A stretch of DNA of 32,811 bases from Hoylesella timonensis 4401737 = DSM 22865 = JCM 15640 (GTDB lineage: Bacteria; Bacteroidota; Bacteroidia; Bacteroidales; Bacteroidaceae), in the NCBI RefSeq assembly GCF_000455445.1, contig NZ_HG417097.1, forward strand, positions 17,823 to 50,633. The letters are read 5' to 3'. Under the pieces are notes generated by a model. It had not been told where the DNA came from, did no database searches, and saw only the letters and a program-made list of their open reading frames with translations. Below, one piece after another: positions 7,419-17,036 of this stretch. Position numbers and translations under genes: made by a program. Position 1 is the first letter of the stretch. Each line of letters starts with the position of its first letter.

Positions 7419-9737
7419 TTATGGTATTAGAGTTTGAGGTATAAAGTAATAAACATCATTTCCGACAAGCACCTCCTCCAACTTTGCCTCGACATAATCC
7501 TCCTCCATTTTTTGCAATTTGCGCAGGGATAAGTCATATAGTATCTCCCAGTCTTTGAACGCAGCTTCATTCCGTTTAAGTCGGGAGGGAGAAAGGTGGT
7601 AAAACAGTGAGTCATTTACATGAACTCCCGTCTTATGGTAGAACAACTCCGCAAGGGAAGATTCTGAAGACAGTACCTTTCTGAGGTTTCTCTTATTGAT
7701 ATTCTTACGCTCTTGCCTGTAGAGAGAACGCAATAGCTTCAGTTCACGCTTGCCCAAGCCCTCTGAAAAAACGGGAAATAAATCCCTGAAGGATTGCAGG
7801 AAGCCTGAAATCTCATTTTTAGAGAATACGTATCCTTTTTGGAAATGGCTCAAAGTCGAGTCTGGCATTAAAGCAGGAATATAGTACACGTCAGACACAG
7901 AGTTTCGGTCTATGTTGTCAATGGAAGGGGTTGGAGTCTCCGCATATTGATGCACATATCTTATTAGCCATGAAGGCTTGCTCCTAAGTACACCCAACCT
8001 ATTCTCGTAACGTTCCAGACTGCTCAACAGTAACTCGTCTCGTCGGGGAATCTGCGAGAACAAAGTGTCCAATACCAATTCCACGGTAGCGTTGGATATT
8101 TTTTGTCCTGCAAGGGGAAAGACTATTCCACCAGTGGCAAGGCTGCTTTTGGGTGTTTCCAACAGATAAACGTTTGCATCAGTCCCGTAATCAAAAAACA
8201 GAGAAGGCTTGAGCAGGAAGGGGTCAACTATATAGTTCTGGATGTATTGTGAGTATTCCACAATATTTTTATCCAAAGCTTCTTTTGCCGTTAAGAGAAA
8301 GTCCTGACTTGCCTCTCTGTTGTCACTGGAGAGTTGGAAGAAAGTCATGGAGAAAGACCGGGAAGCCAATTGCTGGTGCAAATGTGAATCAATGGATATG
8401 TCCTGACTCTTGCCAAAGAGGAACAAGAGATTATCTTCGAAACAGTCATTTCGTGTCTGAAGGACTAAATTCCTAAAGGCATCCTTCACCCCTGCATCCT
8501 TATTCCTAGTCACATGGGGCGGGGACTGGATAAAATCCAGCCATTGCACCAGACTGTCGGTAAGGGGTAGATATTGGTTCCCCAATTCTGAAATCATTGT
8601 CGCGGAAAAAGCATATTTCCGGTTCGGAGACATTCGGAGTGCCACATTTTGTAATGCACTGATGAGTTTCCCGACCTCATGTTTGTCCTGTGCGAAGAAA
8701 AAGACATGAATGTTCATCTGTTTCTGACCGTTCTTCATCCTCTGGACATCCGAAACATAGGTATACCCACCTTTCACATTGATGAACTTATTTGCCTTGC
8801 CGTCCCATACCGAAACGGGCAACCAAACCGAATGCAGGGAGTCGAAACTAACATTCCTGCTTGAAGACGATTGAAGGGACAAACTCCCCGCGTCAAACAG
8901 ATAACGGCTTTGAAAGTCAGCGGAGTGTACGGACATGGTGTCATTCCCGATGATGCTGGTGCAAGCAAGGTGCTGGGCATCGGGCATGATCCTGTAAACC
9001 TCGTTCTGCCCGACGGCGGTTATCATATCCATAGAGACCCATCCCATAAAATGAGTGCTGTCAGTAGAAAGCTGGGGGCAATCGGAGATTAAGACCGTCT
9101 TGTGTACGTCGTCCCGTTTATATGCATATACGGATTGTCCCGTATGGATTTTATAGGGACATGGTGTCTTTAGAAAAGGATCAGAGAAAAGAATCAGACT
9201 GTCCCCATTCAAGTATCGGTGCAAGTTGTACAACCGTTCTATTCGATTGACACCTACACTATAACGGACAGCCCTGTTGTTGGTCGGGGACACATAGGCG
9301 TGGTCATAGTACAGCAGGTTGTTCTTCGGCATCCATCCGACATAGGAAACTTTTGCTTTGTCTGAAAAATGATTTTTGGTGGAATAGAGCCAGCCAAACA
9401 AACCTTTTGGTCTGCCAAGCAACTTCGGGTCGGCTTTGACCAGCTGATAAAATCCGTTTTTTTCGCCTATGACATAAAAAGCCTCGCCAACCTTGTACTC
9501 CCCCAATGGATGCTGTCCATAGGCGGTAGAGAATGCCTTATTGGAGTTCCTGTCTGAAAAGACAATTCTCGCATCGTGATTATTCCGCAAGCGAGAGGGA
9601 GCCTTGGAATCGGGATAAAAGTTGAATGTTTTCCCCTTGATTCTTTGTGTCGCTTGATAAGTGGAAACCTGTCCAAATGAGAAAAGGGGGAAACAACCCA
9701 CAAAAAGGAATGTAATAAAGGCTATCTTCTTTTTCAT
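7419..9737 (-). CDS. tssR: TssR, large periplasmic component of the T6SSiii membrane complex
   Basis: The frame extends upstream, but the ATG at 9737 gives a classic signal peptide (MKKKIAFITFLFVGCFPLFSFGQ, cleavage after FSFG), so the mature protein is periplasmic; total 772 aa. It overlaps the tssP stop by 4 nt (ATGA). The N-terminal third is beta-rich with SH3-like stretches (YKVGEAFYVIGEKNGFYQLV; VGWMPKNNLLYYDH). A central part (HVFFFAQDKHEVGKLISALQ) has an alternating strand/helix pattern. The C-terminal 150 residues are charged and helical. Size, signal peptide and position after the PKD protein match TssR, the largest of the five TssNQOPR proteins that replace the TssJLM membrane complex in Bacteroidota. 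Naming rests on locus order plus these features. Confidence 0.8.
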   Translation of the reverse strand: MKKKIAFITFLFVGCFPLFSFGQVSTYQATQRIKGKTFNFYPDSKAPSRLRNNHDARIVFSDRNSNKAFSTAYGQHPLGEYKVGEAFYVIGEKNGFYQLVKADPKLLGRPKGLFGWLYSTKNHFSDKAKVSYVGWMPKNNLLYYDHAYVSPTNNRAVRYSVGVNRIERLYNLHRYLNGDSLILFSDPFLKTPCPYKIHTGQSVYAYKRDDVHKTVLISDCPQLSTDSTHFMGWVSMDMITAVGQNEVYRIMPDAQHLACTSIIGNDTMSVHSADFQSRYLFDAGSLSLQSSSSRNVSFDSLHSVWLPVSVWDGKANKFINVKGGYTYVSDVQRMKNGQKQMNIHVFFFAQDKHEVGKLISALQNVALRMSPNRKYAFSATMISELGNQYLPLTDSLVQWLDFIQSPPHVTRNKDAGVKDAFRNLVLQTRNDCFEDNLLFLFGKSQDISIDSHLHQQLASRSFSMTFFQLSSDNREASQDFLLTAKEALDKNIVEYSQYIQNYIVDPFLLKPSLFFDYGTDANVYLLETPKSSLATGGIVFPLAGQKISNATVELVLDTLFSQIPRRDELLLSSLERYENRLGVLRSKPSWLIRYVHQYAETPTPSIDNIDRNSVSDVYYIPALMPDSTLSHFQKGYVFSKNEISGFLQSFRDLFPVFSEGLGKRELKLLRSLYRQERKNINKRNLRKVLSSESSLAELFYHKTGVHVNDSLFYHLSPSRLKRNEAAFKDWEILYDLSLRKLQKMEEDYVEAKLEEVLVGNDVYYFIPQTLIP

Positions 9738-10684
9738 TTGTCTGCTACGCTTTGTGTTACTTGAATTGTTCTCACACAATTCTGGTTGTCGATTTTTACT
9801 TCTTGGATTTTAATTCGCCTATTGGGACTGCTTTCCAAGAAGTGCAAGCCTTGGCAATACCCTGAAAAGTCATTATATTTATCCCCATTGACGACTACGA
9901 CGACTTGGCTTGACGGCGTACAGAAATAAGTGTCGCGAATATGGTTGACCTGTTCTTTGTAAGCCCTGTTGTCCCTTACGGAAAGATTGGCTATAATCTG
10001 TAGCCTCCTACGAATGTCGTCTTGGGCTAATCCCAGCGAATCTACAGGTGGTTCGGTTATAGTTTCCTCTACTTTTTCAAATTTCGGTAAAATCTTAATC
10101 CTGTGTTCTATTGGATATTTCGTAGTATTGGTCTGTAGGCGTACAACATAATTCCCGGGTGTTTCGTAAGTGTATGTCACTTGCTGCTCATAAGCATCAA
10201 CTGTCCCCGTCTCACCAAACTCCCACATCCATGTGTCCACACCGACCCCATCCGCGGAAAAGGTGAGTTCCTCCCCCTGGTATCCCTCGGATACGGCATG
10301 GATCCTTGGCACGGAGTCGATTGCTGCCGCCTCTATGCCTGACACAACCTGTATGTAGCGGTTGGCTACAGTATGACCGTCAACCTTTAGTGTCACCAGA
10401 TACTTGCCTGACTTTGGGTAAGCATACTTGGCGACCATCTTGTTGCTGATGGAATCACCGTTACCCATTTGCCAGAGAATTGACTTCCCCTTGACACGTT
10501 CCGGCTCGTTTACGGTAAATTCCAGCACCTCTCCAATCTCGTAATGGAAATTGTTGTTGCTGTCATGGATATTGAAGTCTACGTCACCCTTCACCGTACG
10601 GAAGGGGAGCCCTATTATCAGGATGATGCCGCCAAGCACCAGTATGCCTAAAAACACCGATAGGATCTTTTGTCGTTCCGTCAT
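9734..10684 (-). CDS. tssP: TssP, PKD-domain inner-membrane/periplasmic component
   Basis: Start chosen at ATG 10684, 2 nt after the tssO stop; a GTG at 10705 would add seven residues inside tssO. The 316-aa product has one membrane span at about residues 8-27 and then a periplasmic region with two PKD-like immunoglobulin folds: the first holds WQMGNGDS and YAYPKSGKYLVTL, the second WEFGETGTVD and YTYETPGNYVVRL, the usual W-x-F-G-D-G / Y-x-P-G-x-Y signature. A C-terminal domain of about 110 residues includes VDSLGLAQDDIRRRLQIIA and a beta-strand pair around VVVVNGDKYND. In the conserved order tssN-Q-O-P-R it occupies the P position of the Bacteroidota membrane complex. It overlaps tssR by 4 nt. 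Confidence 0.75.
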   Translation of the reverse strand: MTERQKILSVFLGILVLGGIILIIGLPFRTVKGDVDFNIHDSNNNFHYEIGEVLEFTVNEPERVKGKSILWQMGNGDSISNKMVAKYAYPKSGKYLVTLKVDGHTVANRYIQVVSGIEAAAIDSVPRIHAVSEGYQGEELTFSADGVGVDTWMWEFGETGTVDAYEQQVTYTYETPGNYVVRLQTNTTKYPIEHRIKILPKFEKVEETITEPPVDSLGLAQDDIRRRLQIIANLSVRDNRAYKEQVNHIRDTYFCTPSSQVVVVVNGDKYNDFSGYCQGLHFLESSPNRRIKIQEVKIDNQNCVRTIQVTQSVADK

Positions 10685-10686
10685 AA

Positions 10687-11139
10687 CTATAAATTTGCTT
10701 TGCACTCCTCCAAATACTGCACTATCACCTTGTTGTTTTCCGTCGTGGCGGAAAACTCCTCCTTAACATCAAAATATTCCTTGACAATGCGAAACGAGTG
10801 AGTGCCAAAAAGATATTTTGAACTGTTGTTGTGTTTCTGGTAGATGTTTTGTAGCAGAAACATTTCTTCTTTGATTTCATCCAGCCGCTGAACTTGTTGG
10901 ACGCTAAAGTCCAAAGAGTCAATCTTGTTCCCGATTTCCTTAACCTGCTCGGCGCATTTTTTCTGCTCGTCAAAAAGACGCTCGGTCTCCTTGATGTCTG
11001 AGATATAATGGTCACTCTCTACTTCAGGTATTCGAAAAATATATTTACACAAGCATGTAAACACTACGACTGTAAAAAAGATTAGCAGCAGGGTGAAACG
11101 AAAATTCGTCCACGCCTGCTCGTCATTGGTTCTTTTCAT
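10687..11139 (-). CDS. tssO: TssO, single-span inner-membrane component
   Basis: 150 aa, ATG at 11139, overlapping the preceding gene by 17 nt. A short cytoplasmic N-terminus (about 15 residues, positive) leads into one membrane span at about 16-35 (FTLLLIFFTVVVFTCLCKYIF). After it comes the segment RIPEVESDHY and a long charged coiled-coil periplasmic part. The layout, span followed by a P-x-x-E-x-D motif and coiled coil, matches TssO-type proteins of Bacteroidota as I remember them. No lipobox of usual form is seen at the cysteines in the span. It shares general architecture with its upstream neighbour, so the O and Q labels could be swapped. Confidence 0.65.
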   Translation of the reverse strand: MKRTNDEQAWTNFRFTLLLIFFTVVVFTCLCKYIFRIPEVESDHYISDIKETERLFDEQKKCAEQVKEIGNKIDSLDFSVQQVQRLDEIKEEMFLLQNIYQKHNNSSKYLFGTHSFRIVKEYFDVKEEFSATTENNKVIVQYLEECKANL

Positions 11140-11629
11140 TTTTTAGACGGGTTTGTTCTTGATACTTTTGTCTGCACTTCTCAAGCTGATCCATGTTATA
11201 CACTCTCTTGCGGCTTTCCGCGTCAGAGGCGTCCAATGTCTCCTGTGTCTTCTTGACTACCTCCAGTATCTGAGAGAATATGACATAGCGTTCCTGCTCT
11301 TCCGGAGAAAGGGACACAATTTCTTGCTCCATCATCATCCTTTGCTCCGTGATGATTTTCTGCATTTGCTTGTATTCGTTGATGGTTCGCGGTTGCGTCC
11401 TGAGATTGTGCAAATCCTTGAAGATATGCTCCAATTGGAAATTGATCTCTGCCTGCTTTTGAATGGTCCGTTCGTAGGCGGCTTTTTTCTCTTCCAAGAG
11501 GGCGGCTCCTTTTTGTGCTGTCACCAGCGTGACGGCTCCCGCCACGAACATGACGGTTAACAACAGGAAGAATACCAGACAGAACTGCCGGATCGTTCTT
11601 CTTCTATCTTCTTTATTCTTGATTTCCAT
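11123..11629 (-). CDS. tssQ: TssQ (probable), single-span coiled-coil membrane component
   Basis: 168 aa, ATG at 11629, 4 nt after the tssK stop. The N-terminus is strongly basic (KNKEDRRRTIRQ), then one membrane span at about 15-38 (FCLVFFLLLTVMFVAGAVTLV), then an almost wholly helical, charged periplasmic region with coiled-coil heptads (KKAAYERTIQKQAEINFQLE; EQRMMMEQEIVSLSPEEQER). The name follows gene order tssN-(K)-Q-O-P-R of the five-gene Bacteroidota membrane complex; sequence alone supports only a bitopic membrane coiled-coil protein. No lipobox. It may well be an ancient paralogue of the next gene. Confidence 0.55.
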   Translation of the reverse strand: MEIKNKEDRRRTIRQFCLVFFLLLTVMFVAGAVTLVTAQKGAALLEEKKAAYERTIQKQAEINFQLEHIFKDLHNLRTQPRTINEYKQMQKIITEQRMMMEQEIVSLSPEEQERYVIFSQILEVVKKTQETLDASDAESRKRVYNMDQLEKCRQKYQEQTRLKNEKNQ

Positions 11630-11633
11630 AAGC

Positions 11634-12779
11634 CTAATCTATGAAACGCCACGTCTTTTGGGTTTTCTCCTGCTCGACATTGCTGTCATCACTGATAATG
11701 ATATTCTCACGAATTAAGCCAATGTAATCCAGCTCACTCATTTTCTTGACGATAGTGTCAAGTGTGGTCACAAACTTCTGGACGACACGGTTGGTTTTTG
11801 CAATGTCCAAGTGGTTGTATTTCAAAGAAAGGACATCTCCGACAGTTGTCTCAAAACTTGACGGACTGATTTCTGTCCATTCATAGAAATACTGCAGCAT
11901 ATATTCGTACTCCTTATTGGAGATTGTCCTTAATGCGTTGAAGATGGAACGAGCCAGAATATTTATGCTTTGAAGATAGCGGATTGGCGGCTCTTCGATG
12001 AGTATGTTCTCAATTTGGAAGAACTGGTGTGCGTAATACTCGTCTATTGCCCGACATAGAGTAAATACGTTGGATGTCAAAGTACTCCTTCGGCTGTCAT
12101 CTACGTTCTTTTGGTAAATTTGACCAATGCAATCCTCCATATGATTCAGATGGACAATGGTGCCATTCAAAGATGTCCTTAACTTTTGGCTATAGGCCAA
12201 CCTCTGTACAGGTGGGATGTACTCGTCATCCAAAACAAATCCACGACCTTCAAGCAAGCCTTTTCCTATGATTACAAAATCCTTGTTTAGAAAATGTTCG
12301 TTGCCGGACTGCACCGGGACGGCGGTTATCCGAATCTCAGGAAGCAGATGGGGGTGGCGAAGCGGTATCTCGTTCGGGTCTGGATAACCGACAGGAATGA
12401 GACGATCGTAAGAAGCTGTTACCGCTATATAAACGCCACCGTCAGCTGCATCTTTTCCAAGATCGGAAAGCGTTAACTCCGGAGAGAAACTGCCATAAAG
12501 TTCCGGTTCAAAAACGATGGTGCTGCCACCCAGTGTAATGGCATTGCAATGGTTGAGCCTGATGGTTGAGCTCTCTGCCCCTGCTCCGACAACCTCTACT
12601 GATACAGAAGATGAATGGTGCTCCAAAGGCATACCAATGCCGTAATTGTATTCCGTGACATGCTCTGCCCTGAGATGTTGAAAACACTCTACCATGTGAA
12701 GGTGGGCATCAATGAAGTGCTGCCCGGACAATTTCAGTCCATTGCTCCAGTTGATTGGAAGGTATTTAATCTGTTTCAT
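11634..12779 (-). CDS. tssK: TssK baseplate protein
   Basis: Start at ATG 12779, giving 381 aa and a 14-nt overlap with tssN; the longer frame begins with TTG at 12797 and is less likely. TssK is the trimeric baseplate protein that docks the baseplate to the membrane complex. The opening (MKQIKYLPINWSNGLKLSGQHF, then HLHMVECFQHLRAEH) is the usual TssK start: an Asn-Trp-x-x-Gly-x-x-Leu segment followed by Gln-His-Phe. Later segments (CRAIDEYYAHQFFQIEN; ARSIFNALRTI) fit the helical middle domain. It is shorter than Pseudomonadota TssK (roughly 440 aa), as expected for this subtype. It lies among membrane-complex genes, consistent with its bridging role. Confidence 0.8.
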   Translation of the reverse strand: MKQIKYLPINWSNGLKLSGQHFIDAHLHMVECFQHLRAEHVTEYNYGIGMPLEHHSSSVSVEVVGAGAESSTIRLNHCNAITLGGSTIVFEPELYGSFSPELTLSDLGKDAADGGVYIAVTASYDRLIPVGYPDPNEIPLRHPHLLPEIRITAVPVQSGNEHFLNKDFVIIGKGLLEGRGFVLDDEYIPPVQRLAYSQKLRTSLNGTIVHLNHMEDCIGQIYQKNVDDSRRSTLTSNVFTLCRAIDEYYAHQFFQIENILIEEPPIRYLQSINILARSIFNALRTISNKEYEYMLQYFYEWTEISPSSFETTVGDVLSLKYNHLDIAKTNRVVQKFVTTLDTIVKKMSELDYIGLIRENIIISDDSNVEQEKTQKTWRFID

Positions 12780-13656
12780 GTGCTTTTGATTCTTCAACGA
12801 TAATTCGTTTTATGTATATGATCTGGTTCTTTCTTATTGCATTTTCCTTTCTGTCCTGTTCTGGATTCAGCACCCTGATGAACAATGGGTAATTGATCCA
12901 TCGTGTCGTATAGAAAATCCACCCGGCATTCACACTTGAATCATTGACATCTATCTGGTGCATCGGGGAACGCCTGTTCTGGTCTTCCACCAGCCAGTTG
13001 AACCAGTCCCCTAGGCTTATGTTGTCCTGAAGGCGGACGGTCAGAGAGGCATATTCCTCGTCTTTCTGTCTCCTTTTTATTCGGACTTTGACAGGAATAG
13101 CTTGAAAATTATCCGTATTATCCCATTGATTCCTGTTGAACCCACTCTGACCGAAAGACCACAGCTCATATAAAGGAGGCGGAATCTTGTGGAAAGCCCT
13201 AAGGCTAAGTAGTGTCAAAAAAGGTAAGGTGTACCAAATAACGGACAGCATGGACCAAGGGGCATACGGCATTCCGCCCAATTTCTCAAAAAGCAGAAAA
13301 TGTATCCATCCCCCAAGTAACCCACAAATCAGCATGACAAGAACCTGGGACACCATGTTGCCGTCAACACCTATCTTCCTTGCCACATTGTTGTTCATCG
13401 TATAGGCGAACAAGCACCCCAAGAAAAGGTACAGGACGTTGACAATGAAGACACCTCCCCAAACGAATTCATCTTTGAGGATGGACAGGCAACCGGGTAT
13501 TCCCAAAAGCAGTCCTGTTATTAAGATATATACGATTACATTTTTAAATTTCAACTGCTTCTTTATTGCCTTGATTCCATTCATCATCAATAGAATGGCG
13601 GCTACCAGAAAGGGTGCCAGGAGATATTTAAGAAAATATGTGATCAAAACTTCCAT
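12766..13656 (-). CDS. tssN: TssN, polytopic inner-membrane component
   Basis: 296 aa, ATG at 13656, 18 nt after tssG. The first 155 residues hold about five hydrophobic spans (approximately 10-26, 41-60, 68-87, 103-122 and 135-155). A soluble C-terminal domain of about 140 residues follows, beginning around FHKIPPPLYELWSFG and containing FQAIPVKVRIKRRQKDEEYA and SPMHQIDVNDSS. This layout, membrane half plus cytoplasmic half, is that of TssN, reported as the membrane-complex protein that contacts the baseplate in Bacteroidota. Overlap with tssK supports coupled expression of the two docking partners. Confidence 0.85.
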   Translation of the reverse strand: MEVLITYFLKYLLAPFLVAAILLMMNGIKAIKKQLKFKNVIVYILITGLLLGIPGCLSILKDEFVWGGVFIVNVLYLFLGCLFAYTMNNNVARKIGVDGNMVSQVLVMLICGLLGGWIHFLLFEKLGGMPYAPWSMLSVIWYTLPFLTLLSLRAFHKIPPPLYELWSFGQSGFNRNQWDNTDNFQAIPVKVRIKRRQKDEEYASLTVRLQDNISLGDWFNWLVEDQNRRSPMHQIDVNDSSVNAGWIFYTTRWINYPLFIRVLNPEQDRKENAIRKNQIIYIKRIIVEESKAHETD

Positions 13657-13674
13657 AATTGCACTTATTTTAAT

Positions 13675-14607
13675 TTATAGTTGGGCGTCATATCCCAAAC
13701 GGTTATTTCCCAAGATAAAATCCATAGTCCCGTCAAGCGTGAACTTGATGTTAGTTTTCCTCGCTGACAAGATAAAGAAGCCCAATACATACTTGACGGA
13801 CTCGATGTGCTTTTGTACTTCTTTCATTGCGGGGACGCTATCGTGATAGTGGATCATGCCCTCGACATCCTCTATTTCGGACTGTATAACTCCATCCAGA
13901 CCCGCGTCAAGACCAAGCTGAGTCTTTCCGAGTACGGGATATGGCAAATTCTCCACCTTGCATGACTTAAATTGTAATTTCACATCCAAGTTTAAAATCT
14001 CGTGAAGGAGAATGCCTATCTCCGAGAGGTTCTCTTTGGATGCATCTGACTTCCCTGCAAAAAAGAAAAGGCGTTGACATCCGTCCGGGGTAAGTGTCTT
14101 ATTGTCATATAGAATGGCTTTCGTCAATGCTTTTCTTATGGGATGCTCGTCTTTTTCCGAAAAGAAATTCAGATAGCGCCTGTGAATCCGTACCCGTTCT
14201 TTGAAAAAGGCTGTATCAAAAGGGGCAAAAAAGTGCAGGGCTTCTTTCTCCTTTCTGCGATTTTGCCTGATAGCCTCTATCAATTCTCTCTGGGACATAT
14301 TTGGCTTACTCAGAGTCAATGGATGGAAGAGGCTTTCGGGAAGCTGGTGATAGATGCTGTTACGGGCCAGAACCAACTCTACCAACTCTCCCAAGGCATA
14401 AACGTGGCGCAACTTTACATCAAGGATGTCCTTGGACTTTACACGAGGATTCATGCCTTGATTCGCCACAACCACTTGTTCAAGGATATCCTCGCCCAAG
14501 ATAAATTGCAGCTCATCGAGGAACACTTCCGCCAGAAGATTGCTTGACTCACTTCTGCGGAAGAGTGCCAACCTTTCCTCCTTACTTATATATCCAGTCT
14601 TTTCCAT
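13675..14607 (-). CDS. tssG: TssG baseplate protein
   Basis: Chosen start is ATG 14607 (MEKTGYISKEERLALF), giving 310 aa and a 22-nt overlap with the end of clpV; the frame continues upstream inside clpV but with clpV-derived coding. TssG forms the baseplate wedge with TssF. Family-like features are the segment SLFHPLTLSKPNMSQRELIE, FFAPFDTAFFKERVRIHRRY and a C-terminal beta-rich part (LGLDAGLDGVIQSEIEDVEG) resembling the TssG LGxxxxLG region. It is somewhat diverged from Pseudomonadota TssG, so identity rests partly on its place next to tssF, tssH and tssN. Confidence 0.75.
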   Translation of the reverse strand: MEKTGYISKEERLALFRRSESSNLLAEVFLDELQFILGEDILEQVVVANQGMNPRVKSKDILDVKLRHVYALGELVELVLARNSIYHQLPESLFHPLTLSKPNMSQRELIEAIRQNRRKEKEALHFFAPFDTAFFKERVRIHRRYLNFFSEKDEHPIRKALTKAILYDNKTLTPDGCQRLFFFAGKSDASKENLSEIGILLHEILNLDVKLQFKSCKVENLPYPVLGKTQLGLDAGLDGVIQSEIEDVEGMIHYHDSVPAMKEVQKHIESVKYVLGFFILSARKTNIKFTLDGTMDFILGNNRLGYDAQL

Positions 14608-17036
14608 TCCAAACCGTTGTCTCGGTAATAAACTTTGACACTGTCTCCTTCCTTGATACCCTCGGAAACAATTAAGCGAGATATGCACTTTTTAAGATAA
14701 GTGCGTACGACACCAGCGATGGGGCGTGCCCCGTACTGGGGAGAGTATCCCTTGGCTGACAGGAAACGCAAGGCTTCGTCAGTAATCTGTATGTGAATGT
14801 TCTTTTGCTCTTGCAGTTGCTGTTGCAAACGAGAGAAGTGCAAGCGGAAAATAGACTGGGCTACCGTTTCGTTAATGGGTGCAAACGGTACGACTTCTGT
14901 TAGGCGTCCCAAAAATTCTGGTCTGAAATGCTGGGACATGACTTCTGTCAGATGTTTTGAGTCTGGTGTGATTCCTTGATTGAACTGTTCTGCAATCCAA
15001 CTGCTTGCAATGTTTGAGGTGAATATGATGATGGCGTTTGAAAAATCCCCTTCGCGCCCTAACTTGTCGTGTATCTTTCCTTCGTCCATGATTTGCAGGA
15101 AGACATCATATACACTTGAGTGCGCTTTCTCAATTTCATCAAAAAGAATGACAGAATAGGGTTTTTGGCGGATCTTTGTCACCAGCAAGCCACCTTCTTC
15201 ATATCCTACATATCCCGGAGGCGCACCATAAAGCAAAGCTGCTGAATGTTCCTCCTTGAACTCGGACATGTCAAACCTTATCATGGCGTTCTCGTCGTCA
15301 AAAAGCAATTCGGCGAGTGATTTGGCAAGTTCAGTTTTTCCTGTACCTGTCGGACCTAAGAAAAAGAAGGAACCTATGGGCTTGCGAGGGTCACTGAGTC
15401 CGCTTCTGGACTCTATGATGGCGTCCGAGAGCGTTGTGATTGCTTTATTTTGCCCTTTGACCCTTTCCTCCAGACGACTCTCAATTCCTAACAGCCGGTC
15501 CTTTTCTTGGGCTTGAATCTTTCCCAAGGGAATCCCGGTCATCTCCGCGACAACCGCTTCGACCTCACTTGGAGAAACTCGCGGAATGCCATTCTCGGCT
15601 AGGACGGACAGGTTCCGGAGAGTTTCAGACGTTTTCGCCAGTTCTTCTTCCAAAGTACCTTCTGAAAAACTGATGCCATTAGGGAGCTTAGAGATCAGCA
15701 CTACGCTGATTTTCGATCTCAGACTATTAGAAAAAAGACGTAAATCCTGTTGCTGACGGTTTGGATCCTCCTGTTTGAGGGATTCAAACTTGGAAAGGAA
15801 CACATCCAACTCGTTTAGGGAATTTTTGTTGCTCAAGCGTACTGCGGCAGCAGTCGCGTCCAACAGGTCTATTGCTGCGGCGGGCTGTTTCTTCTCTTTA
15901 AAATATCGAGAAGATAATGTCAGCGACTCCTGCGTGGCGTTGTCGCTTATGGAAAGACCATAGTGTTCTTCCATCCGGTTGGAATGCTCCCTTAGCATAC
16001 TTAGAACAGTGAACTTGTCCAGTTCCGAAATATCCAAAATATCCAATTTGCTCTCTATACTGTTTTTTTCGATATGCTTTCTGAATGCATCTGGAGTAAT
16101 CGTGAATACAATACTTGTTGAACCGTCGCTAATTTGGGAGTTGAATATGTTGATGAGGGTTGTCGATTTTGTTTGCCCACCAAACTCCAACAACATTTGC
16201 AGGTCGTCTATCAGCAAAACGGTTTGTCCCTCCATCTCATCCAATTTTCCAAGAAAATAGGAGATTTTCTGGGCTAGCTCTGTTTCATTGCCGGAAGAAG
16301 CCAACAGCTTTGCTGTGTGTAAGCCGATAAGTTTGATTTGAGAAATCAACTCGTCGTGGTTCTCGCAGACCTCCTTTACTAGAGAATGAATAATAGCCGT
16401 TTTGCCTACACCGGAATCTCCTATAAGCATTATAGCTTTATTGGCACAACGCTCTAAACCTTCCAAGATAGTACGTACTTCTTTCTCACGTCCCAAAACA
16501 ATCCTTCCTCGAAGGATATATGCCTCTTCTTTTAGATTATACGCGAAAGGGAAACTTGCCAAGAGCTTATTCTCCTCTCCTTGATAAAAATGATTAACCG
16601 CTTGTGCATTGAAGAAAGAAAGGACATCATCCTCAGAAACGGACAAGGACTCAATTTGACTGTCCGAGAAAACAACACCTTGGCGAATAATCGCTGTAAA
16701 TACACATAAAGCGTCTATGCTGTCGGAGCCCAACTTTATCTTTGAGCGTTCCGCTTCCTCAAGCACAAGGGTCACTTGGCTGTCTGCGACAATACCATCA
16801 CCTTCATGCTCCTCTGACACGTACATCTCACGGCGCACGTCAAACCATTCATGAATATAGCCGACATCCTTGTTCATTGAGCTCAGTATATTGGACAATC
16901 CTGTCCCCGTCCCTTCTGAAAGCAAAGCAAGCACCAGATGGGAAATACCGTAGCTTGTATGGTTGTCCGCGTTTGCCATAGATGCTGACAAGCGCATGGC
17001 GGATTGCACACTATTGCTTATGTTTCTTTCCATCAT
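14586..17036 (-). CDS. clpV: TssH/ClpV AAA+ ATPase (sheath disassembly)
   Basis: 816 aa, ATG at 17036 in an ATGA overlap with tssF. ClpV recycles contracted TssBC sheath. An N-terminal Clp-N domain (residues about 1-150: SVQSAMRLSASMANADNHTS, GISHLVLALLSEG) precedes two AAA+ modules. D1 has Walker A GDSGVGKT at 206-213 and a Walker B reading VLLIDDLQ at 273-280, with Asp where most relatives have Glu. D2 has Walker A GPTGTGKT at 561-568, Walker B VILFDEIEKAH around 629-639 and the conserved ALLYGAPPGYVGYEEGG pore-loop region. The D2 end shows the usual YGARPI. The D1 change may weaken ATP hydrolysis in that ring. Its substrate sheath genes are not in this window. Confidence 0.95.
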   Translation of the reverse strand: MMERNISNSVQSAMRLSASMANADNHTSYGISHLVLALLSEGTGTGLSNILSSMNKDVGYIHEWFDVRREMYVSEEHEGDGIVADSQVTLVLEEAERSKIKLGSDSIDALCVFTAIIRQGVVFSDSQIESLSVSEDDVLSFFNAQAVNHFYQGEENKLLASFPFAYNLKEEAYILRGRIVLGREKEVRTILEGLERCANKAIMLIGDSGVGKTAIIHSLVKEVCENHDELISQIKLIGLHTAKLLASSGNETELAQKISYFLGKLDEMEGQTVLLIDDLQMLLEFGGQTKSTTLINIFNSQISDGSTSIVFTITPDAFRKHIEKNSIESKLDILDISELDKFTVLSMLREHSNRMEEHYGLSISDNATQESLTLSSRYFKEKKQPAAAIDLLDATAAAVRLSNKNSLNELDVFLSKFESLKQEDPNRQQQDLRLFSNSLRSKISVVLISKLPNGISFSEGTLEEELAKTSETLRNLSVLAENGIPRVSPSEVEAVVAEMTGIPLGKIQAQEKDRLLGIESRLEERVKGQNKAITTLSDAIIESRSGLSDPRKPIGSFFFLGPTGTGKTELAKSLAELLFDDENAMIRFDMSEFKEEHSAALLYGAPPGYVGYEEGGLLVTKIRQKPYSVILFDEIEKAHSSVYDVFLQIMDEGKIHDKLGREGDFSNAIIIFTSNIASSWIAEQFNQGITPDSKHLTEVMSQHFRPEFLGRLTEVVPFAPINETVAQSIFRLHFSRLQQQLQEQKNIHIQITDEALRFLSAKGYSPQYGARPIAGVVRTYLKKCISRLIVSEGIKEGDSVKVYYRDNGLEWKRLDI

